Source of the DNA: Codonopsis lanceolata
Taxonomy: Eukaryota; Streptophyta; Magnoliopsida; Asterales; Campanulaceae
NCBI GenBank assembly: GCA_013146195.2
Contig: CM028384.1
Coordinates: forward strand, 69,229,990-69,293,989
Direction of reading: 5' to 3'
DNA: 64,000 bases
The notes beneath the pieces are model-generated. The model made no database searches. It had not been told where the DNA came from and saw only the letters and a list, made by a program, of their open reading frames with translations. Positions 55,128 to 64,000 of this stretch are shown here, in pieces. A program made the position numbers and the translations under genes. Positions within the stretch are counted from its first letter, which is position 1. Every line of letters begins with the position of its first letter.

Positions 55128-55851
55128 TGTTGTTGAGGATTTCATTGATCAGTTTTTGATCTCTTGAATGCACTGAGTATATAAGACTTTATGTTGTTGG
55201 AGAGATTCAAAGCATTGTTTTCTTCAGTCTTTAATGGCAGTATTTATAGCTGGGGCATTCTTGAGACCGTTGGAGAAGACGAAGAGTAACAGCTTTATTA
55301 GGTTGAATGCATTAAATGCATGGAGCTGACTTTGTAGATTTCGTCTTCACTGATACTGAGCAGGAAATGGTGAAGAGTTGTTGCAACAACTGGCAGGTGA
55401 ACAATCAGAGTTACAGACCTGCAATAGTTGGTACAGACTATAAGTGTCAGTCTGTTCATCTGCTCTGTCACTTTTCAGGAGGCGAAAGTCTTCATGCTTT
55501 TCGGAAAGCTGGACAAGCGTGTTTGAGAAGTCAAGTGCTGATGAAGGATTGGTTTAAATCAAATTCAAACTAATAAAGGTTGAATTTAATTAATCCACTA
55601 AAAGCTTGATGATTGGACACGTCATGCTTGAACAGGTGCAGACAAGGTCTGCCGCTGGAGGCTGTATGAAGTCTTTCGGTGAAGCCTTCAGCTGAAGTCT
55701 TCCGCTGAACCTATGAAGCCTACAAAACTATTCTAAGGCAAAGTTCTATACACAGTTGCCACGCTAATTGATACGCAGCCCAATTAGCCACTAAGTATAG
55801 AACCTAATGTGATGAATGAATAGATGTAAATCAAGATACAAATGAGAAAAA
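55128..55851 (-). repeat. SIRE-like LTR, copy C, right part
   Basis: Continues the LTR after the LINE (second copy of the target duplication at 55128-55143) to about ...GATACAAATGAGAAA. Matches 38700-39415 of LTR A. The exact outer end is uncertain because of an A-run. Confidence 0.8.
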
Positions 55852-55855
55852 ATAC

Positions 55856-56940
55856 TAGGAACAGTCCCAATACAGAATCGGAAATAACCAGTAAATAATA
55901 CACACCCAAGATTAAATATGCGGATAACACAGAATAACCATTCTGTCTCTTACAACCTGGGAAGGGGGTAACATTTTAATCACTGGGGTCAATAATGCAG
56001 TAATAAAACTGGTAACATAGTTCTTGTAGTCTCTCAATTGTTATGGATTAAACAGTGAGCTAACTACACTGTGGGTATGAATCTGAGATAAAGAGTAGAA
56101 TAGAAACAAAGCATAAACTGAAAGCAAGGGCAGTATATATGAATCAGTTATAATATCAAAGAAGAACTATAACAAAGAATGACTCAGAAGCCACAGACGG
56201 GAGCACACAGGCACCGTGTTCCAAACACGACTCGCCGTAATCGGTTAGGGGCCTCGGTTAAGCTCTCGTCGGCTCAGACACCCTATCACCGGCCATATCC
56301 ACTAAAGAGTCCAACTGGGGAACCAGCCCACTGTCACCAAGGTCAAAGCCACCGTATCAGGCTTGACCCACTCTGGCAACCAAGAACAGAGGAAGAACAG
56401 AGAAAAATAACGGAGGTTAGAAGACCTGAAAACCCAGAGAAGAAACCAAACCAAGAACCCCAACCTATCAGTACTCTCAAGACGGAAATAAAGCTAACAG
56501 AGGGCTCGTCACCACCATTACCCCCATCTATCACCGTCTCTCACACCTCACAGAACTCACAAAGAATCTTGAAGATAGGAGGGAATCCATCAAAGATTTC
56601 AGGTATAGGACTGAATAGAGGTATACAGGCTCTCTCTCTAGTTTTCTCTCTATAATCTTTCCACACTCTTACCTCTTACTCTCTGCACTCACTATCTATC
56701 AGCTCCTGCCTTACCTGGGAATGACGAAGGATGCAGCATAATATATGGCGGCTGCAAAAGGGTATGGGAATCACAAAAGATAGGGACAGCTGGATCAAGC
56801 CAAAAATTCCAAAAGAGCCCCTCAGCTAAACCGCAAATGAATGGACGGGCCACCAGGAGTTTGGGCCAGGCTGGATGGGCTTAGGAAGATATTTAAGGAG
56901 GCTACCCACTTAATGGATTTGGGCCTCCACAATCCTAACA
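55856..56940 (-). repeat. Candidate 3' LTR of the Tork-like element
   Basis: On the minus strand a start TGTTAGGATTGTGGAGGCCC lies directly after the polypurine tract CCAAGGTGGAAAA (56953-56941). The left end is not resolved, and the sequence could not be matched convincingly to the putative 5' LTR at 63841-64000. Short plus-strand frames here (for example 56179-56655) have no recognisable domain. Confidence 0.45.
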
Positions 56941-57289
56941 TTTTCCACCTTGGAGCAAGTGTCGGTTCACACCATTGGACTCAAGGATACGTAAACATAA
57001 AAGGTTCATCATCGCCTTCTCCCTACACTTGATCCAACACAAAGCAAGACCAAAAAACAAAGAAAACAAAATTTTAAGCAACCACAAAAGTAGCAGAAAA
57101 TTTAAAGAAACTAAGCTAATTCACAAACAGAAAAAGCCATGTTACCATGGTTGCTCACACAGAACAAGCATGGATTTCCGGTGGAAATCACAGAAAACAG
57201 CTCAACCTTAATTACCGGGATCACCGGTGTCAAACATCAAAATTTTCAAACAGTACAGAAAATTTGAAACAAGAAGGCACTTGGTATTC

Positions 57290-57573
57290 ATATCAGCATG
57301 ATTCAAACTAGTGTCAATTTTATCCAGATAAATGATGCACCTAGTAACAACATCACGAATGAAATGAAAGTGAATATCAATGTGCTTGGTTCTATCGTGA
57401 AAAACTGGATTTTCGCAAAGTTGGATACTACTGACTATAAGAAAATACTACCACTTTGGCCTTTAAAAAAAGCCTTTCAACCAAAGGGCTTCCTTAATAC
57501 ACTCGGTTATAGCTATGTATTCAGCCTCAGTTGTGGATAGGGCCACGACGGATTGCAGTTGAGACTTCCAACT
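57290..57573 (-). pseudogene. Tork-like RNase H, C-terminal part
   Basis: The minus strand reads WKSQLQSVVALSTTEAEYIA with further KEALWLKGF and ENPVFHDRTKHIDIHFHF segments, the end of copia RNase H. The preceding codons (GSCIS) lie at 59975 onward, on the other side of the inserted LTR. Confidence 0.85.
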
Positions 57574-59974
57574 TGTGACGACCCGACCCGAATTCCAGCA
57601 CGGAATCCCAAGGTCGTGCCGCTAGTACAAGGCAAGAAGAGGACAAGCACTTGAAAAACAGTTGTGCAAGTCGAACAATTGAGCTAACAAGCTCAAATAA
57701 GGGTAGTGAAGCCGTACTAAAATACAAGTTTACAAAAAATCGAATCTGACGAAGCGATAAGGAAAGGAAGTCTCAAGCTGTGAAGCTCGAAAAGAAAATC
57801 AAGAAACCAAGAGAGACATAAATCTCCCGAAGGGGAAAACAAAACTCGCGTGCCGGGACATTGTAGACGCTGAACAAACCATCGGCACTTCAGACCGGCG
57901 TTTAAACAGAGAATTAACCTGATATAACAATTACCCACTGCTAAAGCATACCGGGGTTAACCAAAAACAATAACAACTAGAATAAAGAAATGCCCCAAAG
58001 CTACTACGTGCCCGGGACACAATTGAAATAAAAACTAGATACACGAACAACGGCACGACACAACACGTTTTCCCAAGGAGGAAATAATACAAAGACCCAA
58101 GTGATCTACCCGACTGTAAAGTCTAAATATCTTTACAACACAACGATCTCACAAGAATAGAGAAGTACGTTATAGAAATCAATGATGCTGAAAGAGATAG
58201 AACTCCACAAGCTACAACTCGGGGAAGTCAGCTGCTACAATCACGAACACACGATCTAATCTTGATCTATCGGTCATCTACGATCTGCTACAGTCACGAT
58301 CTACTCAGCCTCAACACGGGTACCAAACTGCAACTAGAAAACAATGTACGGGATGAGTCATAATGACCCAGTACGCTACTAGTAAACAATATAACGTAAA
58401 TGAAATATTGCCATAAGTGGAAATGATATCATGTTACAACGACGAAGACCCAAGAAGTCTAGTCAGTATCGAATCGAAACTGCCTTTACCTGGACTACCA
58501 AGATAACCAGGGTGAATCCCCTGTCCACAAACAATCAAGCAAGTCAGGAAGCAAGTCACAATAATCATTGTATAAGTATGGACGTATGTCTAAACATAAA
58601 TATCCCAAGTCTCCCATAGAATGATTAGGTAAAAGCATGCATAACTTTATATATACAAATCCATTTTTTCTAGGAATTATCAAGTATAAGTATGTATACC
58701 CACACATAAACACACCAACATTTCAATGTTGCGCAATCAAGTTATACATGATCACTTTCGATCTCATGTATCAATAAACACTTTGTTGTCACATAAGTGC
58801 TTGAAATAAATCACATAACAGGAGGATATGTTATAGAGCCGCTGACGCAACGTAGATCCTGAAATGAAAACGGTTATCACGAGTGCGAGTTGTCGGATGC
58901 ACGTGAGTGATACATCGACCAAGAACACGATAGTATTATTCCAATATACCCAATCAAACCATTTGGGTTCAAACCCTAACTATCATATTTTGATATCCAC
59001 CAATAACATCTCATTTGGACATGTATAACAATGACAATTCATAAGGAACAAGTCCCTAGCAACCTAACATCAATATTGAATTAGAAAGAGAAACTAGGTT
59101 TCAAGAACGCATCTTTTCTGCGCCTAATAAACTCGAAGGGAAACAAAAACAAACCAATGGGGAAGACTCTACTCGGTGAGGGCTTCGCGATGGTGGTCTC
59201 GGATCGTCAAACGATAGCCGAACTCCTGAATCGCCTGAACACGCACCGATCTCACACACAATTCACGCACTATTTCTCTCCTGCTCTTGGTTGAAGACGG
59301 GCACGAATGGAGAGGGGGAAGGAGTGTTAGGGGTTATAAGGATGTTTAAGGACTATCATACCCTCAAATGAGTGAGGGGTAAGGGTAAAATAAGGGTAGA
59401 ATGGAAATTTCGTGTCAAAAATTAAACCAGCACAAAGCTAATGTCGGGAGCACTGTTCAGTTGTGCTGGTCGAACATCTACCTAGATTTTCGGTTGTGGT
59501 GACCGAACATCTCCCAAGATGTTCGGTTGGGCTAGCCGAACATCTCCCAAGAAGTTCGGTTGTCATGTTGGAACGATGATTCAAGTCAAAAACAAAGCGA
59601 AATGGGTCTAGGACTAAAGGTGAAGCATACGTTGGCTAAATGCAACTCAATGAAGCATAAAAGATGTGTACTAAGGCCTTATGAGGCTCAAATAACCCTC
59701 AAGACAAATGGAGGAATGACTTAGGGTACAACCGAGGTCATACGAAAGAACTACACGAGACAACTCTCAACCGAGTCAAGTAACGAACAACATCAGTTTA
59801 CGACTTGCAACTTTAACTAGTTAAAGTCTATGGAACATATAGAACTAAGGTATTGGCTTCTAGATAGCCGACCTACACATAACAAGGTTCTCTCGTCAAG
59901 TCAAATAAGTGAGGTTACAGTTAAACGGCATGCAAAATGAGAAGGTCAAAAACATGAAGGTTTGGGGTCTTACA
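57574..59974. mobile_element. Solo LTR inserted in Tork-like RNase H
   Basis: 2401 bp bounded TGTGACGACCC...GGGGTCTTACA, with perfect 5-bp target duplications CAACT (57569-57573 and 59975-59979) that fall inside one RNase H codon stretch. No coding frame, primer site or polypurine tract is inside, so this is a solo LTR left by LTR-LTR recombination, probably of a Ty3/gypsy element by length. Orientation could not be decided. It contains a hairpin-forming tandem repeat at 59450-59570. Confidence 0.88.
59450..59570. repeat. Tandem hairpin repeat in the solo LTR
   Basis: Three to four ~35-bp units with words GTTCGGTTG and CCGAACATCTCCCAAG. CCGAACATC (59503-59511) and GATGTTCGG (59518-59526) form a perfect 9-bp stem. 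Confidence 0.75.
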
Positions 59975-61208
59975 CAACTAATGCAAGAACCGCAAAGAGT
60001 GAACACATAAGACGTGGTTGATTTTCTATGGTCTCTAGCATTGGCATAGTTTGAGTCAACATAACCTACCAATCTAACACCACTTTCAAATTTAAAAAAT
60101 TTCAATCCATAGTTCACAGAATGTTTTAAGTACCACAACAACCACTTAACGACATGCCAATGGGGCAAGCCCAGGTTCGACATATAACGGCTAAGACAAC
60201 TAATGGCATAAGCAATGTTGGGGCAAGTACTAACCATCAAATACATAATAGAACCTATGGCATTGGAATACGGTATTCTACTCATTTGATTCATTTCAAA
60301 TTGATTTTTTGGACACTGCTCTTTACTAAGCACAAAATGGGAGGTAAGGGGAACATCAACAGAATCAACATTAACCATTGAAAATTTACTCAAATCTTTT
60401 CAACATATGAAATTTGGTTCAAGTAAGCAAATGAGGATTTGTGGTCTCTAACTATGTTCATGCCAAGTATCTTACTAGCATCGCCTAAATACTTCATGTC
60501 AAATTTAGCACTCAAGCAATTCTTAACATATTCAATAGATTTAGAGCACGGGCTAATAAGAAGCATATCATCCATATATATGAGCAAGAAAACAGCACAC
60601 TCCTATCATTTTTGAAATAAAGACAATGATCATAAGCACTCCGCGTAAATTTCAAATCTAGCATGCATTGATCAAATTTAATATTCCACATGCGAGGAGA
60701 TTGTTTCAGGCCATGTAAGGATTTCTTTAACAAGCATACATAGTCAGGACGTTGATTATCCACATATCCCTCGAGTTGCCTCATTATAGATTTTTTCATC
60801 CAAATCACCATGCAAAAAAGTAGTTTTAACGTCCATTTGTTTCAATTCCCAATAAAATTGAGCTACCAAAGCAAGCATAATCCTAACAGTTGTGAACTTA
60901 ACCACCAGAGCAAAAATTTCAGTGTAATCTATTCCTTCCTTTTGAGTAAATCCCTTAGCCACTAATCTAGCCTTAAACCTAATTGAATCTGATTCACCTT
61001 TGATTTTATAAAGCCACTTGCAAGCAACAACTGAACAGTTTTTCAGATTAGGCACTAAAATCCAGGTTTGAATAATGTGCAACGAATTCATTTCCTCATT
61101 CATAGCATTAATCCAATCATTACAATTTTCAGATTTCAAAGCTTGATTATAGGACTTTGGCTTGGAATTATCAATAGATTCAAACACACCGAAAATAAAT
61201 AAAGTCAT
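59975..61208 (-). pseudogene. Tork-like reverse transcriptase and RNase H N-terminal part
   Basis: From 61208: the pre-RT segment NQALKSENCNDWINAMNEEM, RT with LVPNLKNCSVVACKWLYKIK, RFKARLVAKGFTQKEGIDYT, LKQMDVKTTFLHGDLDEKIY, KKSLHGLKQSPRMWNIKF and the catalytic YMDDMLLIS box. Then KYLGDASKILGMNIVRD and the tether to RNase H (PYSNAIGSIMYLMVSTCPNI, LVGYVDSNYANARDHRKSTT, YVFTLCGSCIS), where the solo LTR begins. Frameshifts at about 60790, 60590 and 60400. It would copy element RNA to cDNA; inactive here. Confidence 0.9.
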
Positions 61209-61755
61209 ATGAAAATCATCAAAACGGGAAGGTTACCTAGCAATCCGTCTAGGTCTATCACGATTGATAGTCATGCAAATCATCCAATTCAGGAATTTCA
61301 TTTTGTTCATTTTCATTATCTTCATTATCTTCATTTTGCTCATAAAGTTCATTTTCAGGAATATCATGCTCATTTCGAGAATTCTCATTTTCAGGCAATT
61401 CACGTTAAATTATCAACATTCACATTTTCATAATTATCACCAATTTCAGAATTCACAGTTTCAGGTTGATCACTAGCATCACTTGATCCTAAGGGATACT
61501 CCGTCGTAATGGGAGTCGGGGAGGGATAGGTTCAACATGAACAATCAAGCAAGGAAATTCATTTTCATTAAACAAGGCATCCCTACTAATTATCACCTTA
61601 AAACCCGGTTCCTCACGTAACCACAACCCATATCCTTTAACACCCTCCTGTATCCCAAAATACGCATCTCACCGATCTAGGTTCAAGTTTATCTAGTCTC
61701 CTATGGGCATAGGCAAAGACAACCAAAGATTCGCAAGTTCAAGAAATCAACCTCC
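61209..61755 (-). other. Tork-like integrase-RT linker, degraded
   Basis: The minus strand gives an Asn/Glu-rich, low-complexity linker (NENEDNEDNEN type) between integrase and RT, in shifting frames. The plus-strand frames over it are shadows. Confidence 0.6.
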
Positions 61756-62489
61756 TTACCGTAAAAACACAACCTCGTGACAACGACCATGTAAGGGAAC
61801 AGACGGGGACCTATTAATGAGGTAAGCGGCAATCAAAACTGCCTCTCCCCAAAAAAATTTGGAGAGACCCGACGTGGCTAACATACTCCTCACACGCTCA
61901 AGAAGGGTTCTATTCATCCTTTCCGCAACACCATTTTGTTGGGGGTTGTAAGGCACAGTTTTGTGCCTCTCAATTCCATTCTGAACACAAAAATTATCCA
62001 AGTCATGGTTACAAAATTCTAACTCATTATCAGTCCTAAGTATCTTGATTTTCAAACCAGTTTGGTTCTCAATCAAAGTTTTCCAGTTCTTAAATTTCTC
62101 AAACACTTCATATTTGTTTTGCATAAAAAACAACCACACTTTCCTAGAAAAGTCATCGATGATCGACAAGAAATAATGATTTCCACCATGAGTTGAAACA
62201 CTCAGGACCCCACACATCAAGATGTATGTATTCTAAAGCACGCTGAAGAAAACTTTTTCAAGTTAAGGGGTGGGGGAAAACTCACTCGTTTCTGTTTACT
62301 CATGTCACAAGTTTCACAAAAAGGTAATGTAGGAATCTTATCTTTCCCAAACACTCTAGTTTTGTTTAAGAATTCAAGGCCTTTAGAACTCATGTGACCT
62401 AGTCTTTTATGCCATAATTTTGTTTTATCTTCTTTAACAAGATTTGCACAATTATCATCACAAGACATAGGCATAAGCAGAGCAACCAT
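61756..62489 (-). pseudogene. Tork-like GAG-pre-integrase and integrase core
   Basis: 62489-62217 holds the zinc-binding pre-integrase domain (LWHKRLGHMSSKGLEFLNK, CETCDMSKQKR). After a frame change, 62220-61756 is the integrase core with D in ILRTDNELEFCN and E in PQQNGVAERMNRTLLE, then FWGEAVLIAAYLINRSPS. The first catalytic Asp (normally in a SDVWGP motif) is lost at the frameshift, where the frame reads MCGVLSVSTHGG. Non-functional. Confidence 0.9.
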
Positions 62490-62925
62490 ACAGATTTTGT
62501 TTCAAATTTCTTAGCAATCACCAAAGATCCCTTTAAGAATTTTCATAATCTCTTTTCCCCATTTACCCTCAAGACCTGATCTTCCAAAGCAAAGACAGAA
62601 ATCAAGTTATTGCACAAATCAGCAGTAACATGTCGAACATTTTTCAAAGCTAAACAATTTTAATCAAATTTGAGACAAACATCACCAATTCCAGAATTTG
62701 ACATCTTTTCTCATTTGCCATAGAACAAAATCGGTTTCCAATTCTTTGTAAGAGGTAAAATTGTTTTTAAATGGTGACATGTGATAAGTGCAGCTGAATC
62801 AATCAACCATTCATTTTTGCATGTAAGCATAGAATGCACATAATTCATAGCCTTATCACACAATTCGCTACCATAAAGACCTCAAGATTACCCTCACTAT
62901 TGGAAGCCATGTTACAGTCATTTTG
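62490..62925 (-). pseudogene. Tork-like protease region
   Basis: On the minus strand the segment NEWLIDSAALIT corresponds to the copia protease active site, with DSAA where DSGA is expected. The rest is interrupted by stops and frameshifts up to the pre-integrase domain. Confidence 0.6.
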
Positions 62926-63756
62926 CTAATTTTGGTTCGAGTTTTTCTTCCTAGGATTAGGGCAATCCTTCCTAAAATGTCCTACCTCTCCACAATTATA
63001 ACACTTCCGACCTTTAGTCCTAGATTTGGACCTACTCTTGCTCCTATTCCTACCATTTCCAGAATTCTGAATTTTTCCTTGATTCTGATTTTGGTTGTTC
63101 TTTTGTCCATTGTTTCTTTCGAAAGTTTGGCCTCTTACCATATTAACCTCACCGGAATTCGATTTACCTTTCCTAGCAGCTTTTAAATCTAACTCTTTAC
63201 CTTTCAGACTAGTAATCACCGTATCAAGCGTAATTTTATCTCTACCGTACTTAATAGCAGATTTCATGTCGGCATAAGATTCTGGTATTGCATTTAAAAG
63301 CAAAATCGAGGTATAATCGTCTATGTGTTCATCACCGGTTTGTTTAATATCTTCAACTAACTTCGTAAATGCGTCAATGTTGTCTTCCATGTCTTTGTTT
63401 AAATCCAATTTAAAACTGATTTTTTTTTCAATAAGATGAATTTTACTCGGCAGAGTTTTCTCAAAGTAAATTTCTTCCAATTTTTCCCAAAGACTTTTGG
63501 CATGTCTATGTTTACCATATTTCCGCATAACTAAATCAGACAAGTTCAAGATAAGAGATGCATATGCACTTTCATCCATTTCACGAATAGTTTCTTCGGA
63601 AGTATCTTTTGGAAAATTGTGTGTTATGGCTTTGAAAACTTTTTCTTTTATCAAAATACTTTTCATTTTTTGTTGCCAAATAGAAAAGTCCGTTTTGCCA
63701 TTAAAAGGTTCCAAACCATAAGATGTTGTCATTCCAAAAGATTTTAACATAAACAA
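62926..63756 (-). CDS. Tork-like gag (intact frame)
   Basis: A 276-codon open frame, or slightly shorter if the Met at TTSYGLEPFNGK is used. The copia gag domain is clear: GLEPFNGKTDFSIWQQKMKS, LWEKLEEIYFEKTLPSKIHL, LDLNKDMEDNIDAFTKLVED, LLNAIPESYADMKSAI. A basic Arg/Ser/Lys stretch and a CCHC zinc knuckle CYNCGEVGHFRKDC follow near residues 253-266. It ends shortly after the knuckle at 62926, where pol should continue; in copia elements gag and pol share one frame, so the stop may be a truncation. It is the only retroelement gene in the window without an internal stop. Role: capsid formation and RNA binding. Confidence 0.85.
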   Translation of the reverse strand: MFMLKSFGMTTSYGLEPFNGKTDFSIWQQKMKSILIKEKVFKAITHNFPKDTSEETIREMDESAYASLILNLSDLVMRKYGKHRHAKSLWEKLEEIYFEKTLPSKIHLIEKKISFKLDLNKDMEDNIDAFTKLVEDIKQTGDEHIDDYTSILLLNAIPESYADMKSAIKYGRDKITLDTVITSLKGKELDLKAARKGKSNSGEVNMVRGQTFERNNGQKNNQNQNQGKIQNSGNGRNRSKSRSKSRTKGRKCYNCGEVGHFRKDCPNPRKKNSNQN

Positions 63757-63840
63757 AACAGAACACTAAATAAAACACAGAACGAATGCCGAATATCTAA
63801 ACAGGAAACAAGACTAAAATTAAAGCATTTATAATACCAA

Positions 63841-64000
63841 TGAAGCAGGAATAAGAGAACACTTAAACAGATTTGAAATAGAGCAACAAACCCAAGCAAC
63901 GAAATAATCAGAATATTTCTATCGATCTAATAAAAAAAAAAGCAAGGGTAACCGAAGCTCACTAAGAAACTCTAGGAGAGAGTTTCTAAATATTGGATTG
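63841..64000 (-). repeat. Possible 5' LTR end of the Tork-like element
   Basis: On the minus strand a possible LTR end ...TTCCTGCTTCA is followed at 63840 by TTGGTATTATAAATGC, a weak match to the initiator-Met primer site (first seven bases). The element continues beyond the window. The border is tentative. Confidence 0.3.

Larger units (their letters stand above)
38162..55851 (-). mobile_element. SIRE-like Ty1/copia element (copies A and C), split by nested DNA
   Basis: On the minus strand the right side holds a 5' LTR (55851-48582, split by a LINE), an initiator-Met type primer site and gag. The left side holds an extra ORF and a 3' LTR (39415-38162). Both parts have the same strand and complementary content, so they are most simply the two ends of one element whose pol was lost to the interposed N gap, plus-strand copy B and Athila fragment. 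Outer flanks CCTAG (38157-38161) and ACTAG (55854-55858) are only a near match, so single-element status is inferred and not proven. The right LTR end is uncertain by several bases. Confidence 0.65.
55852..64000 (-). mobile_element. Tork-like Ty1/copia element, running off the window
   Basis: On the minus strand: gag (63756-62926), protease (62925-62490), GAG-pre-integrase and integrase (62489-61756), RT and RNase H (61208-59975, then 57573-57290), a polypurine tract (56941-56953) and a candidate 3' LTR (56940 down to about 55.85 kb). The order protease-integrase-RT is that of Ty1/copia, and the gag and pol wording is of the TNT1/Tork type. A solo LTR splits RNase H. Left and right borders are not fixed. 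Confidence 0.75.

Noticed and set aside
56179..56655. 158-residue plus-strand ORF
   Set aside because: Lies in the candidate Tork 3' LTR, low-complexity Pro/Thr/Gln composition, no recognisable domain.
1..64000. An undescribed defence, biosynthetic or regulatory gene system
   Set aside because: All recognisable proteins belong to known transposable element families; no cluster of non-element genes is present.

Overview
This window is plant nuclear DNA, most likely from a eudicot, and it is almost entirely transposable elements in various states of decay. The plant assignment rests on the lineages present: Tat, Athila, SIRE-like and Tork-like LTR retrotransposons, an L1-type LINE family with a DUF4283 ORF1 and a terminal RNase H, a Helitron relic, and Stowaway-like MITEs. 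The run of exactly 100 N at 40920-41019 marks a scaffolded draft assembly. I found no intact host gene, no tRNA or rRNA gene and no CRISPR array. I found no convincing undescribed system; the most interesting signals are structural details of the mobile elements.

Layout. 1-4140: the 3' end of a Helitron (minus strand, C-terminal helicase relic plus hairpin and CTAG terminus at 233), a tRNA-derived SINE with 12-13 bp target duplications (2271-2504), a Stowaway-like MITE (3417-3682) and simple repeats. 4141-12419: a defective Tat-lineage Ty3/gypsy element. Its pol (protease, partial RT, two RNase H domains, integrase) is on the minus strand. An antisense, probably spliced block carrying a 'putative gypsy type transposon' domain and a coiled coil is on the plus strand. 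Gag and the N-terminal half of RT are missing, and both outer ends carry the same ~70 bp sequence in inverted orientation. 12421-14937: AT-rich DNA with tandem repeats, a MITE-like segment and an unidentified degenerate coding relic.

14938-34115: a complete-length but dead Athila element with 1.3 kb LTRs, 5-bp target duplication GAAAG, tRNA-Asp type primer site, broken gag, protease, RT/RNase H, integrase, an env-position ORF, and a polypurine tract. A 6.2 kb LINE (18620-24840) interrupts its protease with a 15-bp duplication. 34116-38161: the far flank of the Athila insertion, then non-coding LTR-like and microsatellite-rich DNA.

38162-~55851: nested SIRE-like Ty1/copia elements. One minus-strand element (LTR at 38162-39415, gag and second LTR to the right) has lost its centre to the N gap, to a plus-strand copy of the same family (41020-47124) and to a 110-bp Athila LTR end. 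A second LINE of the same family as the first (49143-55127, minus strand, 16-bp duplication) sits in its right LTR. ~55852-64000: a Tork-like Ty1/copia element on the minus strand. Its RNase H is split by a 2401-bp solo LTR (57574-59974, duplication CAACT), and it runs off the window end.

Relative order of events readable from nesting: Athila before its LINE; the SIRE element before its LINE and before the Athila and SIRE-B material in its centre; the Tork element before its solo LTR. Most reading-frame damage in the younger copies is point nonsense mutation, many changes compatible with C-to-T decay of methylated DNA.
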